DNA from: Pseudomonas viridiflava
GTDB lineage: Bacteria > Pseudomonadota > Gammaproteobacteria > Pseudomonadales > Pseudomonadaceae
Assembly (NCBI RefSeq): GCF_003702045.1
Contig: NZ_RBTP01000017.1
Coordinates: 1-63,055 of the forward strand
DNA: 63,055 nucleotides
Reading direction: 5' to 3'
The notes beneath the pieces were generated by a model. It had not been told where the DNA came from. It saw only the letters and a program-made list of their open reading frames with translations, and ran no database searches. This document shows, piece by piece, positions 1 through 8,006 of this stretch (positions are counted from its first letter, which is position 1; every line of letters begins with the position of its first letter). The translations under genes were made by a program, and so were the position numbers.

Positions 1-248
1 ACCAGACCGTGGCGCTGGGCGCAGCTGCCGTCATCGCAGAGTATGGCGAGGCTGACGGGCTGACCGATGAGCTGCTCGGGATCGTATTCGGTGTCCTGCA
101 CCAGCACGTCGAGGGTGTAGCGCGGCACACGGCCAAGGCGCTCGACGCCGTGGACGCGCAGGGCCTGCAGCTGATGCTCGCCCAGGGACGTGGTGAGTTG
201 CAGGAGGCGGCCGCTCTGGCTGAGGGCGGTTCCGAAGGTCAGGTCCAT
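1..248 (-). CDS. vgrG: VgrG / TssI T6SS spike protein, 5' part only (runs off the window)
   Basis: The minus strand reads from an ATG at 248 to the window edge for 82 codons without a stop. It begins MDLTFGTALS and continues with segments such as LGRVPRYTLDVLVQ and YDPEQLIGQPVSLAI. This is the usual N-terminus of VgrG, a gp27/gp5-like trimeric spike that sits on the Hcp tube: a short strand, then a Y-x-L-D-V-L-V stretch and the LIGQ-P-V-S motif. A GGAG Shine-Dalgarno lies nine bases before the ATG. The gene is last in the T6SS operon, 106 bp after the lipoprotein gene, in line with a vgrG closing its own cargo module. The gp5-like needle and any C-terminal effector extension lie outside the window. 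The family call is firm, but cargo specificity cannot be judged. Confidence 0.88.
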   Translation of the reverse strand, partial: MDLTFGTALSQSGRLLQLTTSLGEHQLQALRVHGVERLGRVPRYTLDVLVQDTEYDPEQLIGQPVSLAILCDDGSCAQRHGL

Positions 249-354
249 GGTGCATTGCTCCATTACGGCTTGCATCGGATGACGGCGTGACGCCGAGAAT
301 CCAGGTTTCGGTCGGCGTCGAGGAGCGCCGGTCAGTTGTCTATTACCGATTACG

Positions 355-1212
355 TCAGTTCGCTAGCGCTGAGATTTTCGGGTTCTCATATCGCTCGTCG
401 ATCTCGATTCCCATTTTTTTAAGTTGCGTCTCGGTGCTTTTACGCACCTGTGCCATGCGGTTGAGCTCGTCAGGCAACAGCTCCTTCCACTGCTCACGAT
501 TCTCGTTTTCAATGAATTCCTTATAAAATTCGCTTTCTGATTTGAACGTCATAGTGAACAGGTAGGAGCCCCGGTCTTGTGGTGAGTCGCTACTGTTTTC
601 TCGCTGTACTCTTAGGTAGAGATACTGGTCGCCGTTGTGAAACATCCACGTGTTGATAGCAGGCAAAGCATTCCATTCTGTTTTGCTGAGCTTAAGCTCC
701 GGATCACTCCACGGGCCAGTCGACACAGAGTTCCCCAGGATTTCATCCTTGCTGTCGAATTTTGAGGCCTGTGAACCTGAAATTCTTGCTTCGTCAGGAT
801 AGATATATCTATGCCAGCCGGAGGAGGCGAGGTTATGAACCTGGCGGTAAAAATAACTCATGGCGTCTTCGTGCATTGAGTCCTGAGGAACGCCTGCGGC
901 ATAAATATCAAAATCCGTTACGGTACCGGCGGGTGTCGTGACGATGGTAATGTTGTGTATGTTTTCAAGATTCAACGTGTTGCCATTGGTAATGACTTTG
1001 GCCTTTATAAGGTCGTTGGACGCTGACGGCACGCCAAACTGGTAATTACAAAAATGTGAATCACAGTCTTTAACAAGCTTCACTGTAGTGGACGACAGTG
1101 TAGTTTCTATCGAACCATTAAGTGCCAGTTCAATTTCAAGTTTTCCGGTGTTCATGTCTGGTCCTCCACAGCCGGTTAAAAGAAAGAAAGCAACAATAAG
1201 ATATCTAGTCAT
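355..1212 (-). CDS. Lipoprotein of the VgrG/PAAR module, function unknown (candidate immunity protein)
   Basis: This 285-aa protein starts MTRYLIVAFFLLTGCGG, a short lipoprotein signal with lipobox L-T-G-C, so it should be lipid-anchored and face the periplasm. I chose the ATG at 1212 over a GTG at 1221 because GGAG lies eight bases upstream and the signal is then compact. The start overlaps the end of the preceding gene (translational coupling). The mature part is mostly soluble and rich in charged and aromatic residues (for example WMFHNGDQYLYLRVQREN). I do not recognise a family. It lies between a possible cargo gene and vgrG, where T6SS immunity proteins or accessory factors are often encoded. 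A periplasmic lipoprotein there would suit immunity to a periplasmic or membrane toxin. That role is inference from position. Confidence 0.75.
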   Translation of the reverse strand: MTRYLIVAFFLLTGCGGPDMNTGKLEIELALNGSIETTLSSTTVKLVKDCDSHFCNYQFGVPSASNDLIKAKVITNGNTLNLENIHNITIVTTPAGTVTDFDIYAAGVPQDSMHEDAMSYFYRQVHNLASSGWHRYIYPDEARISGSQASKFDSKDEILGNSVSTGPWSDPELKLSKTEWNALPAINTWMFHNGDQYLYLRVQRENSSDSPQDRGSYLFTMTFKSESEFYKEFIENENREQWKELLPDELNRMAQVRKSTETQLKKMGIEIDERYENPKISALAN

Positions 1213-2197
1213 TGCGCTCACTCCAGCTTGCTATTGTGGCGATCGCCTGCTCCATTTCCTTGGTGTTTTTTTGCATTCGGCGATGGTAAGCAGAAGCGAT
1301 ATTACCGATGAACGTCATTCTGTCCGTCGGGTTATAAAGCTTTCCTTTCGTCATGACGATATCAAGATTGGGATCCTTGGTTTCGCACGCAGTGCTGAGT
1401 GCTGCAAGCCGACGTGGGATCCCCATATAGCCCTCAGTAAGCGCTTGACTTCCGAGAAGAATTTTAAATGTGGTGCTGTCATAGATAAGCGGTTGCAATA
1501 TCTTCAACTGTTCATGATTGGCAATCGCCATCAGGTGTGCAAATTGCTGTTCCGCTCGTTTGTTTCCATTGCGGTTCGTTTCTATTTTGCGAACCAAGTT
1601 AAACCCTAAAACTATATAATCATTGAAGACCAAGTTTTTTATTTTAGGCAGTGCCTCATCGAACCACGGCAGCTTTGCGAAGTAGGGTTTAAACTTCGCA
1701 TCGCATTTGCTAAGGTCTCTTTCTTTGACGCATTCATTGAAGTGTTCTGGGAAGTTTATATAAAACCAGTGCCAGACAAAAATATCCTGGAATAGCCAAA
1801 AATTTCCTTTGCCCAAAAATATCTTTGTCATCTCGAGCGGCGGCGTAGGGACAAGTAAATAGCGCAGATTTGTATCACTTGAGTAATCCAGCGCACACAT
1901 CACCTGTTTGCTGGCAAACGCAGCAAGGCCCGTCCAATAGAATCTGCCTTTTAGTTCAGGCTTGCCATTAGCCTCTTGCTCAAGATAAATACGTGCGTAA
2001 TTACCCGCTATGCGCGCTGCCCGCGTGCTGAATCCTTTGATCAGTTGATAACGGGCTGGCTGCTTATGTTCAACGCGAGTCTTTACGCTCAAGCGCCTGA
2101 CCGCCTCTTGTTGCCCGAGCGTCCACAGCTGGACGCAACCGGGGTTCAAATCATTGACCGAGCAGGCGTCTTGATTGAGTTTAAAGTCTTGTTTCAT
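1205..2197 (-). CDS. Unknown 330-aa protein of the T6SS spike module (possible DUF2515-type, candidate cargo)
   Basis: This predicted soluble protein starts MKQDFKLNQDACSVNDL at an ATG 11 bp after the preceding stop; only a weak purine-rich stretch (GGTAGAG) precedes it. Early segments RAARIAGNYARIYLE and YWTGLAAFASKQVMCAL, followed by FLGKGNFWLFQDIFVWHW, remind me of proteins labelled DUF2515 that I recall near vgrG genes in pseudomonads; this is memory, not a search. No catalytic motif is recognisable and there is no signal peptide or transmembrane helix. It lies between the thiolase-like gene and the lipoprotein, so as a T6SS cargo module it is the best effector candidate, with the lipoprotein as possible immunity partner. 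That is inference. Its DNA looks more AT-rich than the core T6SS genes, which fits a cassette that is exchanged. Confidence 0.7.
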   Translation of the reverse strand: MKQDFKLNQDACSVNDLNPGCVQLWTLGQQEAVRRLSVKTRVEHKQPARYQLIKGFSTRAARIAGNYARIYLEQEANGKPELKGRFYWTGLAAFASKQVMCALDYSSDTNLRYLLVPTPPLEMTKIFLGKGNFWLFQDIFVWHWFYINFPEHFNECVKERDLSKCDAKFKPYFAKLPWFDEALPKIKNLVFNDYIVLGFNLVRKIETNRNGNKRAEQQFAHLMAIANHEQLKILQPLIYDSTTFKILLGSQALTEGYMGIPRRLAALSTACETKDPNLDIVMTKGKLYNPTDRMTFIGNIASAYHRRMQKNTKEMEQAIATIASWSERND

Positions 2198-2208
2198 CGG
2201 ATTCTGCT

Positions 2209-3348
2209 CTACCCAAGGTCAACTGCGAATTGATCCACTTGTTCGGGTTCAAGTGGCAACGCTTTTTGACTGGAACCTAATAGCCAAGCTTGCGTTTGAG
2301 TGGCTGCACGTCTTTCAAACACTAGAACTGCTCCACCATTTTTATTGCCAACGTGGAAAGCAAGCCCCAAGGCGGTCATGTGACATGCGCTCGCCCCCCG
2401 TTCGCCTGCAAGGAATGCCTGGCCTATGACATGCTCCTGCATATCACAGTGAGGCAGTTGCGTGGTGAGGTAATGAGAAAGGTGCTCAAGTCTCTTATCG
2501 TGATGATGGCCGTCGGTAACACATGCTTTGATATCTTCTGGCCTTGCGCCTGCCTGTTCGTAAAGCGTCTCAGCAAGTTGCCTTAAATCATCGCTGCTTG
2601 CTCTGGCTTGCAATGACCTTGGGGCATGGTCACGTTTCATCGAAGGGTAAAGGTACCAGCCGTTTCCGCCTTCCGGATTAGCGTGATCCACGCGACGTAA
2701 ACTCAGTATCGCCACACTTTCACCTGCCATCAACTCACCAGTTAACGTCGCTGCTCGGCTTTGAGTAGCCCATGTGTCTACGCTGAGGCACAGCAAACCA
2801 GACGCTTCCAAATGGTTCTGCAGCGCCCCGGGAAGCCACTCGTCGAAGGCTAGCGACGTTGATTCGAAACCTTCGCCCGGTAGATAGTCGAACGGCCAGA
2901 CCGTCAATACTTCGGCCAGCCATGGATCGGAAGCAATATCGGTAGGGGCAAAAAGTATGACCTTTGTGCTTTCCCAATCTATGCTTGAAGCGAACTCACT
3001 CCATTGGGAAAGCATGCCTTCAAGCAGTTGCAAGGCACGTGGCAATGGCTGAACTTCCGGGTTTTTAGCTGGCCAGCGGATACGACGAATATTACGACGA
3101 TGACCTGCAGCACTAATCAGTCGCGGGTCATGATCAAAGTCGGCGTCGGTCCACTCTGTCATTTTGCCTGTGGCTGCTCTTGCCGGTTCAAGGTTAGGCA
3201 GCCATAGCCAGGCGTTGTCGAGTGCCATACGTGCAAGGTCATAATCGGCGGGCGCCCGAGCTGGGGCTACCAAGCGTTCTTCCTGTTCGCGTCGCTCGCC
3301 AATCACGTCCCAAAGAGAGCGGTGACCTTGGCCATAGGGCTTCAACAT
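2209..3348 (-). CDS. T6SS-associated protein, probably thiolase/ketosynthase-like fold
   Basis: The start is placed at the ATG at 3348 (MLKPYGQGHR), giving 379 aa, because AAGGA lies seven bases upstream and the gene then begins 10 bp after the PAAR stop. A longer frame from 3423 would overlap the PAAR gene by 65 bp. The layout suggests an inactive thiolase fold: an N-terminal half with LLCLSVDTWAT and SVAILSLRR strands, and a C-terminal part where GERGASACHMTALGLAF is followed by GGAVLVFERR, like the last helix and strand pair of ketoacyl synthases. I see no convincing Cys-His-His triad, so catalysis is doubtful. Thiolase-like proteins are known next to vgrG and PAAR genes, for example near P. 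aeruginosa vgrG1b, where a role in loading cargo has been suggested. A similar adaptor role here is inference. Confidence 0.65.
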   Translation of the reverse strand: MLKPYGQGHRSLWDVIGERREQEERLVAPARAPADYDLARMALDNAWLWLPNLEPARAATGKMTEWTDADFDHDPRLISAAGHRRNIRRIRWPAKNPEVQPLPRALQLLEGMLSQWSEFASSIDWESTKVILFAPTDIASDPWLAEVLTVWPFDYLPGEGFESTSLAFDEWLPGALQNHLEASGLLCLSVDTWATQSRAATLTGELMAGESVAILSLRRVDHANPEGGNGWYLYPSMKRDHAPRSLQARASSDDLRQLAETLYEQAGARPEDIKACVTDGHHHDKRLEHLSHYLTTQLPHCDMQEHVIGQAFLAGERGASACHMTALGLAFHVGNKNGGAVLVFERRAATQTQAWLLGSSQKALPLEPEQVDQFAVDLG

Positions 3349-3358
3349 GCTGCTGTCC

Positions 3359-3613
3359 TTATAGAATTCCGGTGTCGCTGTTGGTGGCGACCAGGCTGGA
3401 ACCACAGGCGGTTTTATCGCCATGACGAGCTACTGCTCTGCCATCGACCAGCGTGGTGGAGTCTCCGGTTGCGATCACGCACGCCCCATGAGGGCACATG
3501 ACCTTGTCTCCCATTCTGGCGACGGCCCTGCCATTGACGAGCGTTGTGGTTGAGGCTTCAACAACCACTCCCGCTCTGTCAGTGGGATCGTTAAGCAAAA
3601 TGATCGGACGCAT
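3359..3613 (-). CDS. PAAR-domain spike-tip protein
   Basis: This compact 84-aa protein consists almost entirely of one PAAR repeat module. It has TTTLVNGRAVARMGDKV, a central CPHGACVIATGDST segment, then TTLVDGRAVARHGDKTACG. The repeated V-N/D-G-R-A-V-A-R-x-G-D-K unit and the nearby His and Cys residues match the cone that caps VgrG and binds one metal ion. It has no C-terminal toxin extension, so any effector must bind non-covalently through neighbours. AAGGAG lies seven bases before the ATG. It sits between tssA and the thiolase-like gene and probably assembles with the VgrG encoded at the window edge. Confidence 0.92.
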   Translation of the reverse strand: MRPIILLNDPTDRAGVVVEASTTTLVNGRAVARMGDKVMCPHGACVIATGDSTTLVDGRAVARHGDKTACGSSLVATNSDTGIL

Positions 3614-3647
3614 GACTGAACTCCTTGTGGGATGCTATGACCGTTCT

Positions 3648-4742
3648 TCAGTCTCGTTGTTGTAGGGTGCCAAGAACGTCGCGGATGCCATCCACCACGC
3701 TGCTGTCCTTGATCACGTCATTCAGCCAGTTCTCCAACGGCATGTTGCCCCATTTGATGGCCCGTTCGACCAGATAAGGAACTGGGCTGTGAGGTTCTGT
3801 TTGCTTGAAGAACTGCACCACGCCTTGTAACAGGGCAAAGGCTTCATCCCGGTTTAGCGGCACAGTGCGCATAGGTGCATTGACGGGAGAGGCAATTTCC
3901 GTCTTGGTGACCGGCAACTCTTTGACCGGCTCGGCTGCGGTGCTGTCTTCGGAGGACTGACCTGGGGTGGGTGCAATCTCTACACCACGCTCTTTGAGCA
4001 ATCGTTCCACCAATTGCCGAGCATGTGTGAGGACGTCATTGAGGCCAAGAAAGCTGGGTGCATCGCGTTCGAAGACGGCGTCAATAGACGTTTGTAATTG
4101 CTGGCATGCCGCCAGGCATTCACTCATTTCTGCGTATTTACGATGCAGATGTTCAGTATCTGTAAGTACCACTGAGCGTTGAAACAACTCAGCGTTGATC
4201 TTGCCTTCTTCAAGTGCCTGATTCATCGCTGAAGAGTTCTGGCGAGCCAGGTTTTCAACCTGACGCGACTCTTCATATTTGAGTAGGCTATACCCTTGCC
4301 CTTGAGTAATGGGTAGCGTGCGAACGACACTGGACAATGTGTTATTAAGCCAGGTCAAACGGGTAGCGCGTTCTTCCACGCCCTCTTCAAGTGAGGGAAA
4401 AAGGCTTTCCCAAAAATCTTCCAGCATGGCTTGAGCCAATGCCAGCGAAAAGCGAATGCCACGGAAATGGTACCTGTGAGCCAAGCCTTCGCCCAGCCAG
4501 GCTACGAGCATAAGATCTTTGCTCTGCTCCGTGATGCCAGCGCTTGCCAGTTGCACCACTTGTTCCCAATCTGCCTGTTTCAGATCCGTCTGCCAATCGC
4601 CCTGCGTTAAATAATCCGCATCGGCTCGACGTGCTTCTTTGATCTGGTCGAACAAGCTGGAGAAGCTCATATCCTCACCGGCACTGTCCCGGATAGGCAT
4701 ACGCAGCGTAGAAAGAGAAAGATCGTCAAGGATGTCAGACAT
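3648..4742 (-). CDS. tssA: TssA, T6SS baseplate/sheath cap protein (ImpA domain)
   Basis: The 364-aa protein contains the ImpA N-terminal domain: DMSFSSLFDQIKEARRADAD is followed by QADWEQVVQLASAGI and KDLMLVAWLGEGL, then the SLFPSLEEGVEERATRLTWLN stretch typical of TssA. TssA joins the membrane complex to the baseplate and primes or caps the growing tube and sheath. The C-terminal part ends with a helical region (DEAFALLQGVVQFFKQTEPH, PYLVERAIKWG) typical of the shorter TssA class. I favour the ATG at 4742 (MSDILDD); an in-frame ATG six codons upstream has no better ribosome site. It follows hcp after two hairpins that may lower its expression relative to hcp. Confidence 0.9.
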   Translation of the reverse strand: MSDILDDLSLSTLRMPIRDSAGEDMSFSSLFDQIKEARRADADYLTQGDWQTDLKQADWEQVVQLASAGITEQSKDLMLVAWLGEGLAHRYHFRGIRFSLALAQAMLEDFWESLFPSLEEGVEERATRLTWLNNTLSSVVRTLPITQGQGYSLLKYEESRQVENLARQNSSAMNQALEEGKINAELFQRSVVLTDTEHLHRKYAEMSECLAACQQLQTSIDAVFERDAPSFLGLNDVLTHARQLVERLLKERGVEIAPTPGQSSEDSTAAEPVKELPVTKTEIASPVNAPMRTVPLNRDEAFALLQGVVQFFKQTEPHSPVPYLVERAIKWGNMPLENWLNDVIKDSSVVDGIRDVLGTLQQRD

Positions 4743-4779
4743 GGACGGCTCTACATGCAAAGGTGGAAAAAGAAGGCCA

Positions 4780-4799
4780 CCGCGTCTAAGCAGACGCGG
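4780..4799 (-). terminator. Terminator-like hairpin between hcp and tssA
   Basis: A perfect 8-bp GC-rich stem (CCGCGTCT / AGACGCGG) closes on a four-base loop. On the minus strand it is followed by TGGCCTTCTTTTT. It lies directly after hcp and before tssA, so it probably acts as a partial terminator inside the operon that lets hcp be made in excess over downstream genes. The stem and T-rich tail are seen; the attenuator role is inference. Confidence 0.6.
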
Positions 4800-4810
4800 G
4801 ACCCTCGGGT

Positions 4811-4836
4811 GAGCGGCTAAATAAAATCAGCCGCTC
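4811..4836 (-). other. Second stem-loop just after hcp
   Basis: A perfect 8-bp inverted repeat (GAGCGGCT / AGCCGCTC) with an AT-rich ten-base loop starts ten bases after the hcp stop codon. It has no T-tract, so it looks more like a 3' stabilising stem or processing site of the hcp message than a terminator. Together with the hairpin at 4780-4799 it separates hcp from tssA. Confidence 0.55.
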
Positions 4837-4845
4837 GAGGCCTTA

Positions 4846-5364
4846 TCAGGAGTAGACCTTGTTGAGCGAGCGGTCCCAGCCGCCGGTAACCTTACCGCCA
4901 CCGGCGCCATCGGCGCGCTTTTGTTGGGTGTAGGTGGTTTTGATGCGGGAGAAGTTGAATTTGATTTCTTCCATTGGAAGATCACTTTCAGACTTTACTT
5001 CGCCACCCAAAGGCAGGTTGCCCAAGAAGTTGACCGAAGAAATCACGACTTCTTCCAAAGTGATGGTCAGGTAGGTCACTTTATCGCCACCCGCACGGTT
5101 CACGTTCAGAACAACTTCCTTGATGTGCTGACCTTTGCAGCAGGACTCAAAGAGTTTAGGCGAGGCCTTGTCCACATATTTGCGGATGGTGAAGTCGCTC
5201 AGGTTTACACGCTCCGATGAAGCACCACCGGACGAGCTTGCGGTTGCCGAAGTCGCCTGGGTAGCGCCGTATTGGTAGCCCAGGACTTCAATCGAGTCCT
5301 TGTTTTTGTCGTCCAGACTTTCACCTGGTATGCCGTCAATCTTGAGGAATGCGTCAAATGCCAT
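4846..5364 (-). CDS. hcp: Hcp / TssD, T6SS tube protein
   Basis: The 172-aa Hcp protein begins MAFDAFLKIDGIPGESLDDK and contains IEVLGYQYG, a Ser/Ala/Gly-rich loop, FTIRKYVDKASPKLFESCCKG and YLTITLEEVVISSVN, all typical of Hcp. Hcp hexamers stack inside the TssBC sheath and carry VgrG and effectors out of the cell. The start is set at the ATG at 5364 because AAGGAG lies eight bases before it; a GTG two codons upstream is too close to that site. The ending KVTGGWDRSLNKVYS is the usual Hcp C-terminus. The gene is isolated by hairpins on both sides within an otherwise tightly packed operon, which suggests separate control of its level. Confidence 0.97.
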   Translation of the reverse strand: MAFDAFLKIDGIPGESLDDKNKDSIEVLGYQYGATQATSATASSSGGASSERVNLSDFTIRKYVDKASPKLFESCCKGQHIKEVVLNVNRAGGDKVTYLTITLEEVVISSVNFLGNLPLGGEVKSESDLPMEEIKFNFSRIKTTYTQQKRADGAGGGKVTGGWDRSLNKVYS

Positions 5365-5453
5365 TTTCACTTCTCCTTAAAAGGGCCTGTGTTATCCAGG
5401 TATTGGATTTGCCCTGTGTTTGACCCCGCCTTATCGCTGCGAGGCCGCTCTGA

Positions 5454-5485
5454 GTCGTACGTGCCACTTCAGGCGCATGTACGAC
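5454..5485 (-). other. Strong stem-loop upstream of hcp
   Basis: An 11-bp stem (GTCGTACGTGC / GCATGTACGAC, one G-U pair) with a ten-base loop lies in the 146-bp gap between the short TssM-like gene and hcp. On the minus strand no T-tract follows. It may mark a processing point or a 5' stabilising structure of an hcp-only message. I see no convincing separate promoter, but one cannot be excluded. Confidence 0.5.
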
Positions 5486-5510
5486 AATGGTTTCTATTTT
5501 TGTCGCGGCG

Positions 5511-8006
5511 TCAGTTCAGCGCACGCACCTCGATTTCAACCCGCCTGTTGGGTTCAAGGCAGTGAATCAGCTCTGCACGCGGCATCTGCATGTCACAACG
5601 TACCAAGGGTTTATTACTTCCTTCGCCCACTGCGTCAATTAACTCTCCCGGCAGCCCTTTGCCCACCAGATAGGTTTTGATGGTCTGTGCGCGCTGCTTG
5701 GAAACCTGCAAGTTACTCTGAGGGTCGCCAATCTGGTCGGCATGACCGGTGATGACGATCTTGCCGACGTTGGCGGTGTTCAATAGCTTGCTGGCAATCG
5801 CGCTCAGTTGGCGCTGACCAGCAAGTTCCAGGCTCTGGAAATCTGCACGACCGAACGCAAACAGGGTGTCGGACTCCAGCGTGATGGTTTCGATCGACTT
5901 CAGCGACTGCGAAAGCAGGCTGTTGATGTAGTTACGGGAGCTTGAAATAAGAAACGCGTTATTCAAAATGCGTGGGACATCCAGTTCACGAATCTGGTCG
6001 CTGTAGAACCCTATCTGTCTTCCCGCGTACTGGTAATCGTCGACCTCACCAGCACTTTGTGCAGACATACCGACAGCGTGAGGAACCTGTTTGTTAATAG
6101 CCGGATACCAGTAGTCTGGAATGCGTGCTTTGAGGATTGAAGGATCGGCTTGCTCGCGCTGTGCTTTGGATAGCATCAGGTACGTATCAAGAGTTGTCTT
6201 GCCGAACGTAGCAACGGATTGTGCACGATTGTCGATCGGCAGCGCTCGCGGCTCTACGCTGTCGATGCCTGTCACAGCGGTTAGCGAGGGGGCGTTGCGT
6301 TGATAGATCTTGATACTGCTCAGCAAGTAGAGCGAGCGCGTCAGATTATCAGCGGTTGGCTTGAGCATGACGCTTTCCAGGCGCGCAAAGTAACGTTGGC
6401 GTACAAAAGGTTCTACCTCATAACCTTTGTATAGGCCGAGGCGCATTCCCAATGGCACGCCACCGTCGTGGTGACGTGAATACAGGTCTGCTGATGTCTG
6501 CCGCAATTGGTCAAGCGTCTGCCACTGGGTGTACTGATTGACGGTCTGTGCGTCCTTCTGTACTGCTGCAGTAAGCCCGTTCGAAATAGATTCAATCGCT
6601 GCTTTATTATTGCTGTAAGAGACTCCCCAACCCACACAGAGCAACAGTGCTGCGAATGCGGCTGCACCAATCCAGCCTGCCTTGCGTCGAGTCTCGCTGC
6701 GATTGCTGGTGTACAGGGCTACCAGATGTTGATCCGGAATAATGACTTTCTGGAACAAACTGTTAATGAACATCGGCTGTGCCAGACCGGAGACAGGTAT
6801 TTCTCCTGCCGACTCAGCCAGCGCGAAGCGTTCGCTGACATGACGCGCATGCAGTCCCTGGGCAGCTTTTTCTGCATCCAGAGCGCTAGTGAAGTAGAAA
6901 CCGCGAAGCAGCTCCGCACTTTGATAAGGATTTGCCCTCAATAGGTCTGTGACAAATGCCTGAAGCAGCGGCTTGAGAGCTGTCAGTTCCAAAGGGAAGC
7001 GGTAAGCCGCCGGATCCTGTCGGGTCGCCTGGATATCCTGCTGCACGAGTTGCTGGTCGGCGATGTGCTGCCAGTGGTCCACCAGATCGCTCATTGCTGC
7101 AGTGAAGCGCTGTCCCCAGTCTGACTGTCGGAACCCTTCATGCGCAAAGGTCTTGCCCATCACCTCGCCTCGGGTCTGCACATCCAGTTGGCGATAAAAG
7201 TGGGTAAATCCTGGCACCAGATCGCATTTGGTGAATACCAGATATACCGGCAGGCGCAATTCGAGCAGGTCGTGGGCCTCTTGAATTCGCTCACGCAAGC
7301 GCTTGGCCAGACGTTCGAGGCTCTCGGGCGTTGAGCTCAGTATGTCCTCGATACTGACAGCAACGATCAGACCATTCAGCGGACGTCGTTGTCTGTGCTG
7401 GCGAAGCAGACCCAGGAAAGCACGCCATTTTCCGGCTTCTTCCTGATTATCCATATAGCGTCCTGCGGTATCCAAAAGCACCGCCTCGGAGCTGAAAAAC
7501 CAATCACAGTTACGAGTGCCGCCCAAACCTGCAACCCTGGCACCTTCGCGTTCGGCATAAGGGAAGTTGAGACCGGACTGATAAAGCATCGTGCTTTTAC
7601 CTGAAGCCGGTTGGCCGATAACCAAGTACCAAGGAAGTGCATAGAGCGCATCTTTGTTTGGCCCTGCTTTGCCTTGATTCCCTTGCAGGCGTTCAATGCT
7701 CTGCAGCAAGCGCTCGCGCAGAAGGCTTACTTCCTCGCGATCTTGGGGGCTTGAGTTGAGGACCGCCTGATCGGCGTCTTCGCGCAGCAAGGCTTCCAGG
7801 TCGTGACGGGGCGACACGCCACGGTACATGATCAGAACGTAACCTGCCGATAGCAGAAGAAACAGTCCGATGCCAGCCAAGAGGCTGTACAAAGAAGTGA
7901 AACCCAGTGCCACGCCAACCGACCAGACCACAAAAATGGCCAGGAAGAACATGATCCCCAGTACGTACGGCTGGTATTTGAAAAAGTAATACTTGATCCT
8001 GTTCAT
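5511..8006 (-). CDS. Second, short TssM/IcmF-like protein with C-terminal OmpA peptidoglycan-binding domain
   Basis: This 831-aa protein repeats the TssM plan in short form. Two transmembrane helices lie at about 13-34 and 40-60, followed by a cytoplasmic GTPase-like domain with Walker A GQPASGKST near 131, LLDTAGRY, and KCDLVPGF. A third helix lies near 445 (AAFAALLLCVGWGV). The periplasmic part is much shorter than in TssM and ends in an OmpA-like domain: DTLFAFGRADF, then ITGHADQIGD and SKQRAQTIKTYLVGKGL. The Asp and Arg expected to grip diaminopimelate are present. The ATG at 8006 overlaps the tagF stop. Since the TssL here has no peptidoglycan-binding tail, this protein probably anchors the membrane complex to the wall. 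A similar gene order is known, from memory, in other Pseudomonas T6SS loci. Confidence 0.88.
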   Translation of the reverse strand: MNRIKYYFFKYQPYVLGIMFFLAIFVVWSVGVALGFTSLYSLLAGIGLFLLLSAGYVLIMYRGVSPRHDLEALLREDADQAVLNSSPQDREEVSLLRERLLQSIERLQGNQGKAGPNKDALYALPWYLVIGQPASGKSTMLYQSGLNFPYAEREGARVAGLGGTRNCDWFFSSEAVLLDTAGRYMDNQEEAGKWRAFLGLLRQHRQRRPLNGLIVAVSIEDILSSTPESLERLAKRLRERIQEAHDLLELRLPVYLVFTKCDLVPGFTHFYRQLDVQTRGEVMGKTFAHEGFRQSDWGQRFTAAMSDLVDHWQHIADQQLVQQDIQATRQDPAAYRFPLELTALKPLLQAFVTDLLRANPYQSAELLRGFYFTSALDAEKAAQGLHARHVSERFALAESAGEIPVSGLAQPMFINSLFQKVIIPDQHLVALYTSNRSETRRKAGWIGAAAFAALLLCVGWGVSYSNNKAAIESISNGLTAAVQKDAQTVNQYTQWQTLDQLRQTSADLYSRHHDGGVPLGMRLGLYKGYEVEPFVRQRYFARLESVMLKPTADNLTRSLYLLSSIKIYQRNAPSLTAVTGIDSVEPRALPIDNRAQSVATFGKTTLDTYLMLSKAQREQADPSILKARIPDYWYPAINKQVPHAVGMSAQSAGEVDDYQYAGRQIGFYSDQIRELDVPRILNNAFLISSSRNYINSLLSQSLKSIETITLESDTLFAFGRADFQSLELAGQRQLSAIASKLLNTANVGKIVITGHADQIGDPQSNLQVSKQRAQTIKTYLVGKGLPGELIDAVGEGSNKPLVRCDMQMPRAELIHCLEPNRRVEIEVRALN

